From positions 124,001 to 188,000 of the forward strand of contig NZ_CP125644.1 of assembly GCF_030053155.1 (NCBI RefSeq): a stretch of DNA of 64,000 nt, in the 5' to 3' direction. A model generated the notes under the pieces. It was not told the DNA's origin, made no database searches, and saw nothing but the letters and a program-made list of their open reading frames with translations. Every line of letters starts with the position of its first letter. Within the stretch, counting starts at the first letter, position 1. A program made the position numbers and the translations under genes. Source of the stretch: Rhizobium sp. BT03 (GTDB taxonomy: Bacteria; Pseudomonadota; Alphaproteobacteria; Rhizobiales; Rhizobiaceae). Positions 34,109 to 41,845 of the stretch are shown here, piece after piece.

Positions 34109-35101
34109 TCAGGCGACGAGGGAAAGCCGCTCCTCGGCGAGCAGCTCGATGGAGGCCAGGCGCTCGGCGACCGAAAGCGCCGGCGTGTCGAGCACGAATT
34201 CCTTGACGCCGTAGCGGCGGTGAAGCTCGTCCAATTCCTTGCGGATCTGCTTTGCCGTGCCGTGCAACACGCTCGGCACCTTCTCCTCGATGCGGTAATC
34301 GGTGACGCCGGCCTGGCGGGCAAATTCGGCCGCCTGCTCCTCGCTGCCGACATTGACGGTCTGGCCGTCCGGCAGGAATACCTTGACGATGCGCAGATGG
34401 CCGATCCGCTCGCGGGCATATTCCTCGCTTTCGGCGGCAAAGGCTGCGAGCGCCAGGATCGGCCGCTTGCCGCCGGACGCCCGCTCATAGGTCTCGAAGG
34501 TCCTACGCAGATTGTCGGGATCGCCGTTCAGATGGCCGGCAAAGACCAGTTCCCAGCCCTTCTCGGCGGCCAGTTCGGCGCTTTCGACGCTGGCGCCGAG
34601 CAGGAAACGATCGGGCGCCGTCGGCGGGAAAGGGGTCGCCTGCGCACCGTCATAATTCGGATCGGCAGCGAGATAGGTATTGAGATCGGAAAGCTGGCTC
34701 GCAAAATCCGGCTTTCTCGCCGGATCGACGGCAAGCTGCAGGGCGCGCGTCGACAGCGGAAAACCGCCCGGCGCCTTGCCGACACCGAGATCGACGCGGC
34801 CGGGTGCAAGCGATGCCAGAAGATTGAACGTCTCGGCAACCTTGTAGGCGCTGTAATGCTGCAGCATGACGCCGCCGGAGCCGACACGGATCTTCGAGGT
34901 CCTGGCAAGAAGGTAGGCGATCAGCGCCTCCGGCGCGGAGCTTGCCAGATTGGACATGTTATGATGCTCCGCCACCCAGAAACGGTGATAACCGAGTTCC
35001 TCGGCGCGCGCGGCAATCTTGACCGTCGCCCGCAACGCATCCGCGGCGGTGAAACCCTGTTCGATCGGGCTTTTGTCGAGAAGGCTGAGGAGATAGGTCA
35101 T
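34109..35101 (-). CDS. MsnO8-type luciferase-like monooxygenase (CmoO-like)
   Basis: 330 residues. LLSLLDKSPIEQGFTAADALRATVKIAARAEELGYHRFWVAEHHN, IRVGSGGVMLQHYSAYKVAETFNLLASLAPGRVDLGVGKAPGG and FLLGASVESAELAAEKGWELVFAGHLNG are characteristic of the MsnO8 subgroup of LLM proteins. It is the promoter-proximal gene of the organosulfur operon and starts 150 bases from the toxin-antitoxin operator region. Bacillus CmoO occupies a comparable place in the S-alkyl-cysteine operon. Confidence 0.88.
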   Translation of the reverse strand: MTYLLSLLDKSPIEQGFTAADALRATVKIAARAEELGYHRFWVAEHHNMSNLASSAPEALIAYLLARTSKIRVGSGGVMLQHYSAYKVAETFNLLASLAPGRVDLGVGKAPGGFPLSTRALQLAVDPARKPDFASQLSDLNTYLAADPNYDGAQATPFPPTAPDRFLLGASVESAELAAEKGWELVFAGHLNGDPDNLRRTFETYERASGGKRPILALAAFAAESEEYARERIGHLRIVKVFLPDGQTVNVGSEEQAAEFARQAGVTDYRIEEKVPSVLHGTAKQIRKELDELHRRYGVKEFVLDTPALSVAERLASIELLAEERLSLVA

Positions 35102-35135
35102 GAGATCGCGATCCGATCGCTGGTTGCAATATTTA

Positions 35136-35155
35136 ATCTATAAAATCAGTAGACA
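35136..35155. promoter_or_regulatory. TCTATAAAAT motif upstream of the organosulfur operon
   Basis: TCTATAAAATCAGTAGA, with TCTA and TAGA as inverted ends, lies about 35 bases upstream of the MsnO8-type gene. It is shared with the elements at 18678 and 23733. Confidence 0.4.
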
Positions 35156-35245
35156 AACTTCATTATAAGAAATGGCATTCTCTTTCGCGGAGGTTGCGTG
35201 AAAAAAAGCGGCCGCGGCTGAAATGGGAGAAGGCTTCTTTCAATC

Positions 35246-35272
35246 GACCATTTGATGATCTATATTCTGGTC
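35246..35272. promoter_or_regulatory. Probable operator of the toxin-antitoxin operon
   Basis: GACCA and TGGTC form an inverted repeat around an AT-rich centre (GATGATCTATATTC) 17 bases before the antitoxin start. Phd/YefM antitoxins bind such palindromes to autoregulate. Confidence 0.45.
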
Positions 35273-35288
35273 AAAATGGAGTAATCGC

Positions 35289-35570
35289 ATGAAGCTGTCA
35301 GAACAGGTCAAGCCGATCAGCTATCTCAAGGCCCATGCACCTGAGATCATCCGGACACTCAAGGACAATCCGCAGCCTGTCGTCATTACTCTTCACGGCG
35401 AGGCGAAAGCCATTCTGCAGGATGTCGGCCAATATGAGGAAACGCAGGAGACCTTGGCGCTGCTCAAGGTGCTGGCGCTGACCAACCGGCAAGTGGAGGA
35501 AGGCAAGCTGCGCCCTGCTGCCGACACCTTCGCGCGCATCCGCAAGCGTTTGTCCGACAGCCAAACCTGA
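35289..35570 (+). CDS. Phd/YefM-family antitoxin
   Basis: 93 residues. MKLSEQVKPISYLKAHAPEIIRTLKDNPQPVVITLHGEAKAILQDVGQYEE is the Phd/YefM DNA-binding and dimerisation domain; the charged C-terminal tail EEGKLRPAADTFARIRKRL is the likely toxin-wrapping part. The stop overlaps the toxin start by one base (TGATG). Predicted to neutralise the ParE-like toxin and repress the pair. Confidence 0.9.
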   Translation: MKLSEQVKPISYLKAHAPEIIRTLKDNPQPVVITLHGEAKAILQDVGQYEETQETLALLKVLALTNRQVEEGKLRPAADTFARIRKRLSDSQT

Positions 35571-35893
35571 TGCCTTATCGTGTTCTTTTCGCCGAGGAAG
35601 CGGAACGCGACATCGAGGATCTCTATCGTTTCATCGCCGGCCGCGACGGCTCAGAGACGGCTGAGCGCATCCTGACGGAAATCGAAAGTGCCTGCGCCGA
35701 TCTCGAAGAATTCCCTGCCCGAGGAAATATCCCGAAAGAACTCACCGGTATCGGCCTCACCGAATATCGGAAGCGGCACCATAAGCCTTGGCGCATGATC
35801 TATCGCATCATGGGCGATGATGTCGTCGTCTATTGTGTCGTCGACGGTCGCCGCGACATGCAGGCTTTCCTGGAGCGAAGGCTGATCCGCTGA
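35570..35893 (+). CDS. RelE/ParE-family toxin
   Basis: 107 residues: RVLFAEEAERDIEDLYRFIAGRDGSETAERILTEI, then EFPARGNIPKEL and EYRKRHHKPWRMIYRIMGDDVVVYCVVDGRRDMQAFLERRLI. The C-terminal strands with YRI...VVDGRRD are the ParE/RelE hallmark; it is nearer to ParE (gyrase poison) by its helix-rich start. It ends 42 bases from the convergent repC stop. Such pairs stabilise plasmids by post-segregational killing. Confidence 0.9.
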   Translation: MPYRVLFAEEAERDIEDLYRFIAGRDGSETAERILTEIESACADLEEFPARGNIPKELTGIGLTEYRKRHHKPWRMIYRIMGDDVVVYCVVDGRRDMQAFLERRLIR

Positions 35894-35935
35894 TCCCCGG
35901 CGTATCCAGTTCATCGGTCTCACAACCCTCGCGCC

Positions 35936-37240
35936 TTATCCAGCTTTTCGGCCGGCCGGCGCATTTGCCCGCAGGAGCGCCATAAGCATCGGGCCGATCG
36001 CGAATTCTCCCTTTTCGCTTCGCCGCGTCAGGTCGCGGAGATAGCCACCGGCCGAATTGATATGGCCGCCGCGCTCCAGGATGCACGCCATCACCGTCGC
36101 GGCATTTTCCGGTCCCATTGCATTTGCCGCTTCCTCGTAGGCTGACGGGCTGACGCCGAGCATCGATCGCACGGTCACCGCCGCGGCCATCAAGTCACGC
36201 CAGTTGCGGATTTCGCCATTCGGCCCGTAGGCAAGGATTTCAGGGCAGGCCTGCAGAACCAGGCCGAGCGGGAAGGATTTCAGCCCGCCAGCATCATCGC
36301 GCGCGCCCGGCCGTCGACTCAGCCCCTCCCCCTCCCTGCTCGGATGAGCAATCTCAGCCCTACCCTCTTCCATCGTCACGGCCTCCCGCCCATTGCCTTG
36401 CTCCGGCATCGCGCCCTGCTTCGTTTCGAAGCTTGGTTCAAGTTCAGAGCTAGATTCGGGGTTTGAATTCTGTATGTGACGCTCGTTATAATCGGCATTG
36501 CCGCGCTCTTTTGTCGATTTAACTCGAATTTCCAGCCGGTTAAGAATGTCCGCCCGGAGCATCGTCAATTCGTCCAGCAATTGTTCGAGCTGTGCCGTCG
36601 TCGGCGACCGGGGCAGGCCTTCGATCAGATCCCGAAATTCCTGGTACAGGCCCTGCCAATCCCCTTGAACGTCTTCTTCGACGGCCGCTTCGATCAGCTT
36701 GGCGATATCACGGCGGCAAAGCGTGATGCGTTCGCGCAGGCGCTGGACATGCAACCGCTCGGCCATCACTTCGGCGGCCAGCTGTTCGATCTCCTCGGCG
36801 CGGGCAAGCAGCGGTGCCAGCGAGAAGCCGAAGGCCTCGTTGACCTCCCCTGCCCTGTCCCTGCGGACATAACGCTTGCCGTTGGGGCTGTCCTTGCGCA
36901 ACAGGAGCCCCGCCTCGACGAGTGCTGCAAGATGGCGCCGCACCGTCTGCTCGGCCATGCCATGCGTTCTGAGCGAAAGCTGGATATTCGATGGAAAGAC
37001 GATCAGCCCGTTTTCCTGCGCCAGCTCGTTCTTGGGGTAAAAGCTTAAGAGCGCGTTGAGCACGGCAAGCGCCCGATCGCTGATGCCGAGCAGCGGCTTT
37101 GCTTCGCACAGCGCCCGAAACAGCTTCCATTTGTCGACTGACTGATCAGGCTTGATTTCGCCTGCCATCACCTGGCTGGCGAGCATGCCAAGCGTCATCG
37201 GCCGCCGCCCGAAGGGCGTCGTTACACTTCCGGTTTCCAT
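35936..37240 (-). CDS. repC: Plasmid replication initiator RepC
   Basis: 434 residues from ATG 37240 with GAGGTGGAAGAG upstream. METGSVTTPFGRRPMTLGMLASQ is the conserved RepC start. FRALCEAKPLLGISDRALAVLNALLSFYPK and LRTHGMAEQTVRRHLAALVEAGLLLRKDSPNGKRYVRRD form the replication/DNA-binding half; the variable middle is rich in Glu and Ser; the C-terminal half ends VRSMLGVSPSAYEEAANAMGPENAATVMACILERGGHI. It initiates at an origin inside its own coding region in this family and determines incompatibility together with the ctRNA. Confidence 0.95.
   Translation of the reverse strand: METGSVTTPFGRRPMTLGMLASQVMAGEIKPDQSVDKWKLFRALCEAKPLLGISDRALAVLNALLSFYPKNELAQENGLIVFPSNIQLSLRTHGMAEQTVRRHLAALVEAGLLLRKDSPNGKRYVRRDRAGEVNEAFGFSLAPLLARAEEIEQLAAEVMAERLHVQRLRERITLCRRDIAKLIEAAVEEDVQGDWQGLYQEFRDLIEGLPRSPTTAQLEQLLDELTMLRADILNRLEIRVKSTKERGNADYNERHIQNSNPESSSELEPSFETKQGAMPEQGNGREAVTMEEGRAEIAHPSREGEGLSRRPGARDDAGGLKSFPLGLVLQACPEILAYGPNGEIRNWRDLMAAAVTVRSMLGVSPSAYEEAANAMGPENAATVMACILERGGHINSAGGYLRDLTRRSEKGEFAIGPMLMALLRANAPAGRKAG
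36455..36540. other. Putative oriV inside repC
   Basis: Within repC this stretch is clearly richer in A+T than its surroundings (TTGAATTCTGTATGTGACG, TCTTTTGTCGATTTAACTCG). In characterised repABC plasmids the replication origin lies in such a segment of repC. Position by analogy only. Confidence 0.4.
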
Positions 37241-37297
37241 CTCTTCCACCTCAACAAGGCAAAAGAAATCCGCTCGCCAAAACGGCGCCAAAAACTC

Positions 37298-37326
37298 TTG
37301 ACAGCGATTCTCGGAAGTGCGATTCT
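37298..37326 (+). promoter_or_regulatory. Promoter of the counter-transcribed RNA
   Basis: TTGACA at 37298-37303, 17-base spacer, then GATTCT at 37321-37326, on the strand opposite to repABC. Confidence 0.6.
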
Positions 37327-37332
37327 CGGAGG

Positions 37333-37388
37333 TGTTCAAGACTACGAGGAAAGCTTCCGTGACGGTGACGTTCGGGGGCTTTTTTCTT
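37333..37388 (+). ncRNA. Counter-transcribed RNA (incA/ctRNA) of the repABC operon
   Basis: The repB-repC gap holds a plus-strand sigma70-like promoter and, about 50 bases on, a hairpin (AGCTTCCG pairing with CGGGGGCT, 37352-37380) followed by TTTTTTCTTTT, a textbook Rho-independent terminator. Size, strand and position match the small antisense RNA that represses RepC synthesis and determines incompatibility in repABC plasmids. The 5' end is estimated. Confidence 0.75.
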
Positions 37389-37410
37389 TTGCGCGCTATC
37401 TCCTATCCGA

Positions 37411-37426
37411 ATTGTCAGTTGACAAT
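37411..37426. other. parS-like palindrome downstream of repB
   Basis: ATTGTCAGTTGACAAT differs from the site upstream of repA (39786) at two of 16 positions. RepB-type partition proteins bind such 16-bp palindromes. Confidence 0.7.
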
Positions 37427-37439
37427 CGGTCTAACTGCC

Positions 37440-38429
37440 TCATTTTTCGTCATTTTCCTCTTCGAACTCGGCGGCGAGGCCTGCCAACCGCCGAGCCAGG
37501 AATTCCGAAAACGCCGCCGATTTGACGGTGATGCGAAAGGTTTTTCCGGAGTGGACCACCGAAGCAAGCGCCCCCCCGCTTTGGGTGCGAAGCGTCTGCT
37601 CGGCCCGCTGCGGCGCGCTCTTTTCCTCCAGCGCCTTCCAGATGACATCGAAGCGGCCATTGCTCTCCAACGTCTGGAAAGCTGCGGCAGCGATTGCCGC
37701 CTGCGCCTTCTTCTGCCCGCCCGCCTCCCTGAATTTCTCGGCAAAGGCAAGCCAACGCGGCCGTCCGACCTTGGGCGCCGGTCCGATGGCGAGAATGACC
37801 TCGGGATCGATCGTCTGTGCCACCTGCAGCAGCCTCGACGTCTCCGGCTTATCCGTCGCCAGCGCCTGGGCAATCATATCGCGGCTGAAGCCGTGTTCAT
37901 CCATGCGTCGTGCAAACAGCGCCCGTTCGATGAAGCTCAAGTCGACGCGCGGGCCGTTTTCCTGACCCTGCGCGAGGATCAATTCCTCATCCGTCAGCTT
38001 GCGCACCACAGCCTTGACGGGAACCCCGATCTCCGCTGCCGCACGCAGACGCCTGTGGCCGTAGGCGGCCTGATAGTGCCCAGCCTTTGCGGGATCCGGC
38101 CGCACCAGGATCGGAACCTGCTGCCCGCTTTCCTGGATCGACTGCTTCAGCCGCTCGAACTCGGGATCCTTGTCGACCGGAATGCGGTCGCGGATGAAGG
38201 ACATTTCGACGGCAGCCGGATCGATCTCCAGCACCTTGTCGCCGGAGGCAAGCGATTCGCGCAGCGCCTTGGCGGCCGCCGCTTCCTCTCCCAGCCGTCC
38301 AAGCGACAGGTTCATCGCCTTGACCGCGCCCGATGGCCGATGCGGCGGCGGCGCGCTCGGCGCATCCGGCCGTACCGGCTCGACGGCGCCAACCATGCTC
38401 TTCAGGATATCGCGACCTTTTGGGCTCAT
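37440..38429 (-). CDS. repB: Plasmid partition protein RepB (ParB-like)
   Basis: 329 residues from ATG 38429, which overlaps the repA stop (ATGA) and has GGAG at good spacing. The N-terminus contains GRDILKSMVGAVEP, the ParB box region ISFIRDRI-like MSFIRDRIPVDKDPEFERLKQSI, GQQVPILVRPDPAKAGHYQAAYGHRRLRAAAEIG (ParB/Srx core with GHRR) and a HTH near RALFARRMDEHGFSRDMIAQALATDKPETSRLLQV. It binds parS sites and works with RepA for segregation. Confidence 0.95.
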   Translation of the reverse strand: MSPKGRDILKSMVGAVEPVRPDAPSAPPPHRPSGAVKAMNLSLGRLGEEAAAAKALRESLASGDKVLEIDPAAVEMSFIRDRIPVDKDPEFERLKQSIQESGQQVPILVRPDPAKAGHYQAAYGHRRLRAAAEIGVPVKAVVRKLTDEELILAQGQENGPRVDLSFIERALFARRMDEHGFSRDMIAQALATDKPETSRLLQVAQTIDPEVILAIGPAPKVGRPRWLAFAEKFREAGGQKKAQAAIAAAAFQTLESNGRFDVIWKALEEKSAPQRAEQTLRTQSGGALASVVHSGKTFRITVKSAAFSEFLARRLAGLAAEFEEENDEK

Positions 38430-39643
38430 GTCCTGCTCCATGCACTGCGAATGAGTTGTTCCACCTCGGCATTGACGTTGTCGACCGATTCGACGCCGCG
38501 GTCATAGGTCTGGCGATGCATCGTCTCGCGTCCCGCCTCATAGATCGTCTGCTTGGACAGGCCCGCATCCGAGACCGCCGTCGACTTGACCATCATCGAG
38601 GTCAGCACACGCTCCCCGAACAGGCTGCGCAGGAAGGCGACGATCTGCGCCTGTGGGCCATCGTTGGCCTCATAGCGGGTAACCAGATAGCGCATCCAGT
38701 CGTAATCGAGATTGCCGCCGGCCTCCTTGACCACGGACAGGAGGTCGGAGGTCATCGTCAGGAACTGGTTCATCGACGCGACGTCGAGCATCTGCGGATG
38801 AACGGTGATCAGCACGGCAGTGGCGGCGCAGAGAGCAGACAGCGTCAGGAAGCCGAGGGTAGGCGGGCAATCGATGATGACGACGTCGTAGCTCTCTTCC
38901 AGCGAATGCAGCGCATTGCCGACCCGCATGAAGAACATGTCTTTATCGTCACGGTTGGTGTCGGCCAGGGCCTTTGGCGTATCGTGCTCGAACTCGTGCA
39001 GTTCGAGATTGCCGGGGATGAGATCGAGACCGGGGAAATAGGTCTGGCGGACGATGTCGCCAACGTCGCGGCGCGTCTCGTCATATTTGATGGCGCCGTA
39101 GAGCGTCTCGTTTTCACCGACGTCGAATTCGGGCTGATATCCGAGCATCGCCGACATCGACGCCTGCGGATCGAGATCGACGGCCAGCACACGATAGCCG
39201 CGAAGCGCCAGGAACTGCGCCAGATGGATGGATGTCGTCGTCTTGCCGGACCCGCCCTTGAAATTGGTGACGGCGATTACCTGGAGATGGTCGCCCTGCC
39301 GGCGCATCGGCAGGTAGGAGGGTTTGGTGCGCCCGAGATGCTGGCGCATCGCATGGATTTCCTCAAGCGAGAACACCCGGCGGCCGGACGCCGTCTTTTC
39401 AGGATTGATGGTTTCCACCTGAGCGGCGAGGTGGCGAACATAGCTGTCGGTGACGCCGAGCAGCTTGGCGGTCTCTGTGCTGCTGAAGCGTCGCAGCGAT
39501 TTGCGGGCATCGGGCGAAAACAACCGCTCGAACAGCACCTGGAGCTGGCTGCTGAGCATTGTCGAGTCCTGCGCAATCGTCTCGTCGATCGAGACTTGAC
39601 TCGCTCTCTTGGCTTTCTCAACAATCGCGGCCCTGGTCGGCAT
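38426..39643 (-). CDS. repA: Plasmid partition ATPase RepA (ParA-like)
   Basis: 405 residues. An N-terminal HTH region (STETAKLLGVTDSYVRHLAAQVE) precedes the ParA core: deviant Walker A in TNFKGGSGKTTTSIHLAQFL, VLAVDLDPQASMSAMLGYQP, and DVVIIDCPPTLGFLTLSALCA. This is the first gene of the repABC operon; RepA both drives segregation and represses the operon promoter in this plasmid class. Confidence 0.96.
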   Translation of the reverse strand: MPTRAAIVEKAKRASQVSIDETIAQDSTMLSSQLQVLFERLFSPDARKSLRRFSSTETAKLLGVTDSYVRHLAAQVETINPEKTASGRRVFSLEEIHAMRQHLGRTKPSYLPMRRQGDHLQVIAVTNFKGGSGKTTTSIHLAQFLALRGYRVLAVDLDPQASMSAMLGYQPEFDVGENETLYGAIKYDETRRDVGDIVRQTYFPGLDLIPGNLELHEFEHDTPKALADTNRDDKDMFFMRVGNALHSLEESYDVVIIDCPPTLGFLTLSALCAATAVLITVHPQMLDVASMNQFLTMTSDLLSVVKEAGGNLDYDWMRYLVTRYEANDGPQAQIVAFLRSLFGERVLTSMMVKSTAVSDAGLSKQTIYEAGRETMHRQTYDRGVESVDNVNAEVEQLIRSAWSRT

Positions 39644-39679
39644 TCACGCAAATCCTGATAAATCGGGTAATTTTGCGCA

Positions 39680-39708
39680 AATGATCGTGAGTCTGGCAAT
39701 GACGTCAA
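39680..39708 (-). promoter_or_regulatory. Candidate repA promoter
   Basis: On the minus strand TTGACG (39708-39703) and ATCATT (39685-39680) are separated by 17 bases, about 40 bases upstream of the repA start. Not verified. Confidence 0.35.
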
Positions 39709-39785
39709 GCGGTTTCTTGGTTAGCGAATGGATAACAAACCGGATTCAACGAAAAAATCATGTGCAATTCCGGAATCTTAGCTCT

Positions 39786-39801
39786 GTTGTCAGCTGACAA
39801 T
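39786..39801. other. parS-like palindrome upstream of repA
   Basis: GTTGTCAGCTGACAAT contains a perfect 14-bp palindrome TTGTCAGCTGACAA and matches the form of repABC centromere sites. Confidence 0.75.
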
Positions 39802-39935
39802 GGCGGCCGTCTCCACATTCGCCGACGTCAGCCTTCAAAATATCGCAGAACATTCGATGCGACTCAGCATTGGTGCCGACTCGGCCAAGATCGATTTCCG
39901 CCGCTGAGCGTAAACCGGATTGGGTAATCCACCTC

Positions 39936-40112
39936 TCATTTATAGGCGGACGAATGGTACGGGTTTTCGGCTTCCGATCCGCGGACGGGGCCATTGCCTG
40001 AGGACTTGCCGTTAGCGTCCTGGGTTTCAGGATCACGGCGCGACGGGGCAAGGCCGAGCATTTGTTCGAGACGGCCGGCATTGAGCGGAGCGCTTATTCC
40101 CTTGAAGTTCAT
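39936..40112 (-). CDS. Possible small protein upstream of repABC, 58 residues
   Basis: Starts at ATG 40112 after GAAAGATGG. It begins MNFKGISAPLNAGRLEQMLG and ends with a polar, probably disordered tail. No family recognised and codon evidence is modest. Confidence 0.35.
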   Translation of the reverse strand: MNFKGISAPLNAGRLEQMLGLAPSRRDPETQDANGKSSGNGPVRGSEAENPYHSSAYK

Positions 40113-40616
40113 AATCCATCTTTCGTCTGCGCATGGCTTGTGTAACGCTGCAGAGATAAGCGCAATTTGAAGCCGCCGAGAACAACCCGTCGGCGTTATC
40201 ACCATCTTTTCCGACGAGAAGCAGGAAAGGGGAGGGGCCTCCATCTTTTTTGCCGCCGCCCCGCATGCGGGATCCGAAGGTGACGTTGAAGGTAGCGGAT
40301 CAGCTTTCTGCCCATGCCGGCGAGGCGACATCCGGGGCAGGGGCCGTCATGATCACATGTAGATCACAACTCGCACGGCTAGGCGAATCAGGTTTCGGTC
40401 AGTATGCTCGGCGACGTTCGCATTGATTGCGTTGCCACAGAGCGGCCACCAGCCCGATCCGATCTCATCTCCTTAGTCGAACCAGCACCTTTCTAACGGA
40501 ACTTATTGGCGGATTCGCTTCCGTCTACGGAATTCCTTGTTGTTTACCTGCTATTTACCATAACAGTTCGCAGCACAGCCGAGCCTGTGGTTTGTGGGCG
40601 TGGCGTGAGGGGGAGC
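40113..40616. other. Gene-free stretch between repABC region and ROK kinase
   Basis: I see no supported coding region, RNA or repeat here. It has AT-rich patches (TTGTTTACCTGCTATTTACC near 40540) but no clear promoter pair. Confidence 0.5.
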
Positions 40617-41702
40617 CTATCGCGCCTTCGTTGTCTCGCGATTGGTAAAATGCGCATTGCCCAAACCCGTACCGATCGTCAGCACTGCCCATCGCGACAC
40701 GTCGGTCATAAATGGGACCTGCGACAATCCCTGGACGACAGCGTCGTTGTGCATCATCACGAAGGTGCTGTCGTCGCCGATCTCGGGAATGGCCTTCATC
40801 AGCGCGGCGGGGAGGTTGAAGCTGTCGCTCTCCCAGTTTCCCCCCGGCAGGTTCTGCCCGCCGCGTTCGATGGAGCCATCGGCTTTGATGATGCCGGGGC
40901 AGGCGATCCCGATGATCGGCGCGGGTTTGAGGTTGGCCTTTTCGGCCTTGCCGATCAGTTCATGCAGCATCGCGGCCAAGCGCTCGATGGTTGCGGTGCG
41001 ACTCGGCTCGTCGTCGGCATGGCGCCAGATCGTTGATTCCCAGACGCTCGCATCCCCAAAGTTCGGCACGTCGTCCTTTCCGAATTTAACGACGCCGGCA
41101 CGAACATTGGTGCCGCCGATATCGACGGCCAGGATTGCCTCGTGACCTTTGAACATCCAGCGCGGCATCAGATGGACCGCACCGATCAGCCCGGCCTCAT
41201 CAGGATGGTGAACGATCGGTACGACTTCGACGTCGATGCCGGCCGCCTTGAGAATAACCATGGTCCTGGCAATCGTCAGCTCGCCAAAGCGGCTCTGCCG
41301 GAAACCGCCGCCGACGACGATGCGTTCCGTCTTCACCCAGCGTTTGTCCTTTAGAAACTTTCCGATCACATCGGCAAAGTCCTGAGCGAAGTCCTCCACC
41401 GCCCCCATGACCAGTGCCGCGGCCTCCATATCGTCACCCTTCAGAAAGGCATCGATCTTTTTCTTGGAAAGCTTCGCCGTCGCGGTCTTGCCGATCGGGT
41501 CGTCTCCGACCTTGCGGACACGTTTTCTCCAATCGTCGAGCTTCATCTGAAACGTCTTCTTATTGGCGTTGTCGCCAACGAAACCATCCTTGTCACGCAG
41601 TTCGTTGTTGTAGTCGTCGATCGTCACCAATGGCAGGTTCAACGCGCCATGTGCCAACGGGGCATTGACCTCATCACGGGGCTCGGAACTGCTTTTGGCC
41701 AT
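40617..41702 (-). CDS. ROK-family sugar kinase (glucokinase-like)
   Basis: 361 residues from ATG 41702 (GAAGG upstream). The ROK core starts at about residue 175: AILAVDIGGTNVRAGVVKFG (phosphate-1 motif DxGGTN), then IIGIACPGIIKADGSIERGGQNLPGGNW and TFVMMHNDAVVQGLSQVPF, with WAVLTIGTGLGNAHF. Before it, a 170-residue N-terminal region with DDYNNELRDKDGFVG and RKVGDDPIGKTATAKLSKKK is unusual for ROK kinases. The zinc-binding Cys cluster of ROK repressors is not seen. It is divergent from trehalose-phosphatase, suggesting a link to trehalose or glucose metabolism. Confidence 0.78.
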   Translation of the reverse strand: MAKSSSEPRDEVNAPLAHGALNLPLVTIDDYNNELRDKDGFVGDNANKKTFQMKLDDWRKRVRKVGDDPIGKTATAKLSKKKIDAFLKGDDMEAAALVMGAVEDFAQDFADVIGKFLKDKRWVKTERIVVGGGFRQSRFGELTIARTMVILKAAGIDVEVVPIVHHPDEAGLIGAVHLMPRWMFKGHEAILAVDIGGTNVRAGVVKFGKDDVPNFGDASVWESTIWRHADDEPSRTATIERLAAMLHELIGKAEKANLKPAPIIGIACPGIIKADGSIERGGQNLPGGNWESDSFNLPAALMKAIPEIGDDSTFVMMHNDAVVQGLSQVPFMTDVSRWAVLTIGTGLGNAHFTNRETTKAR

Positions 41703-41845
41703 CAAACTACCTTCTGCGGCGCGAGTGCTCGAACGGGCGGCGAGATAAAACGCAGACTGGCTCCGGATGTTCCGGCGTCTGAAAGCCACCTTGCCGTCGT
41801 CGGCCGGTGACCTAGCTTCCATGATTGCAGAGTTTGGAGAATCCC

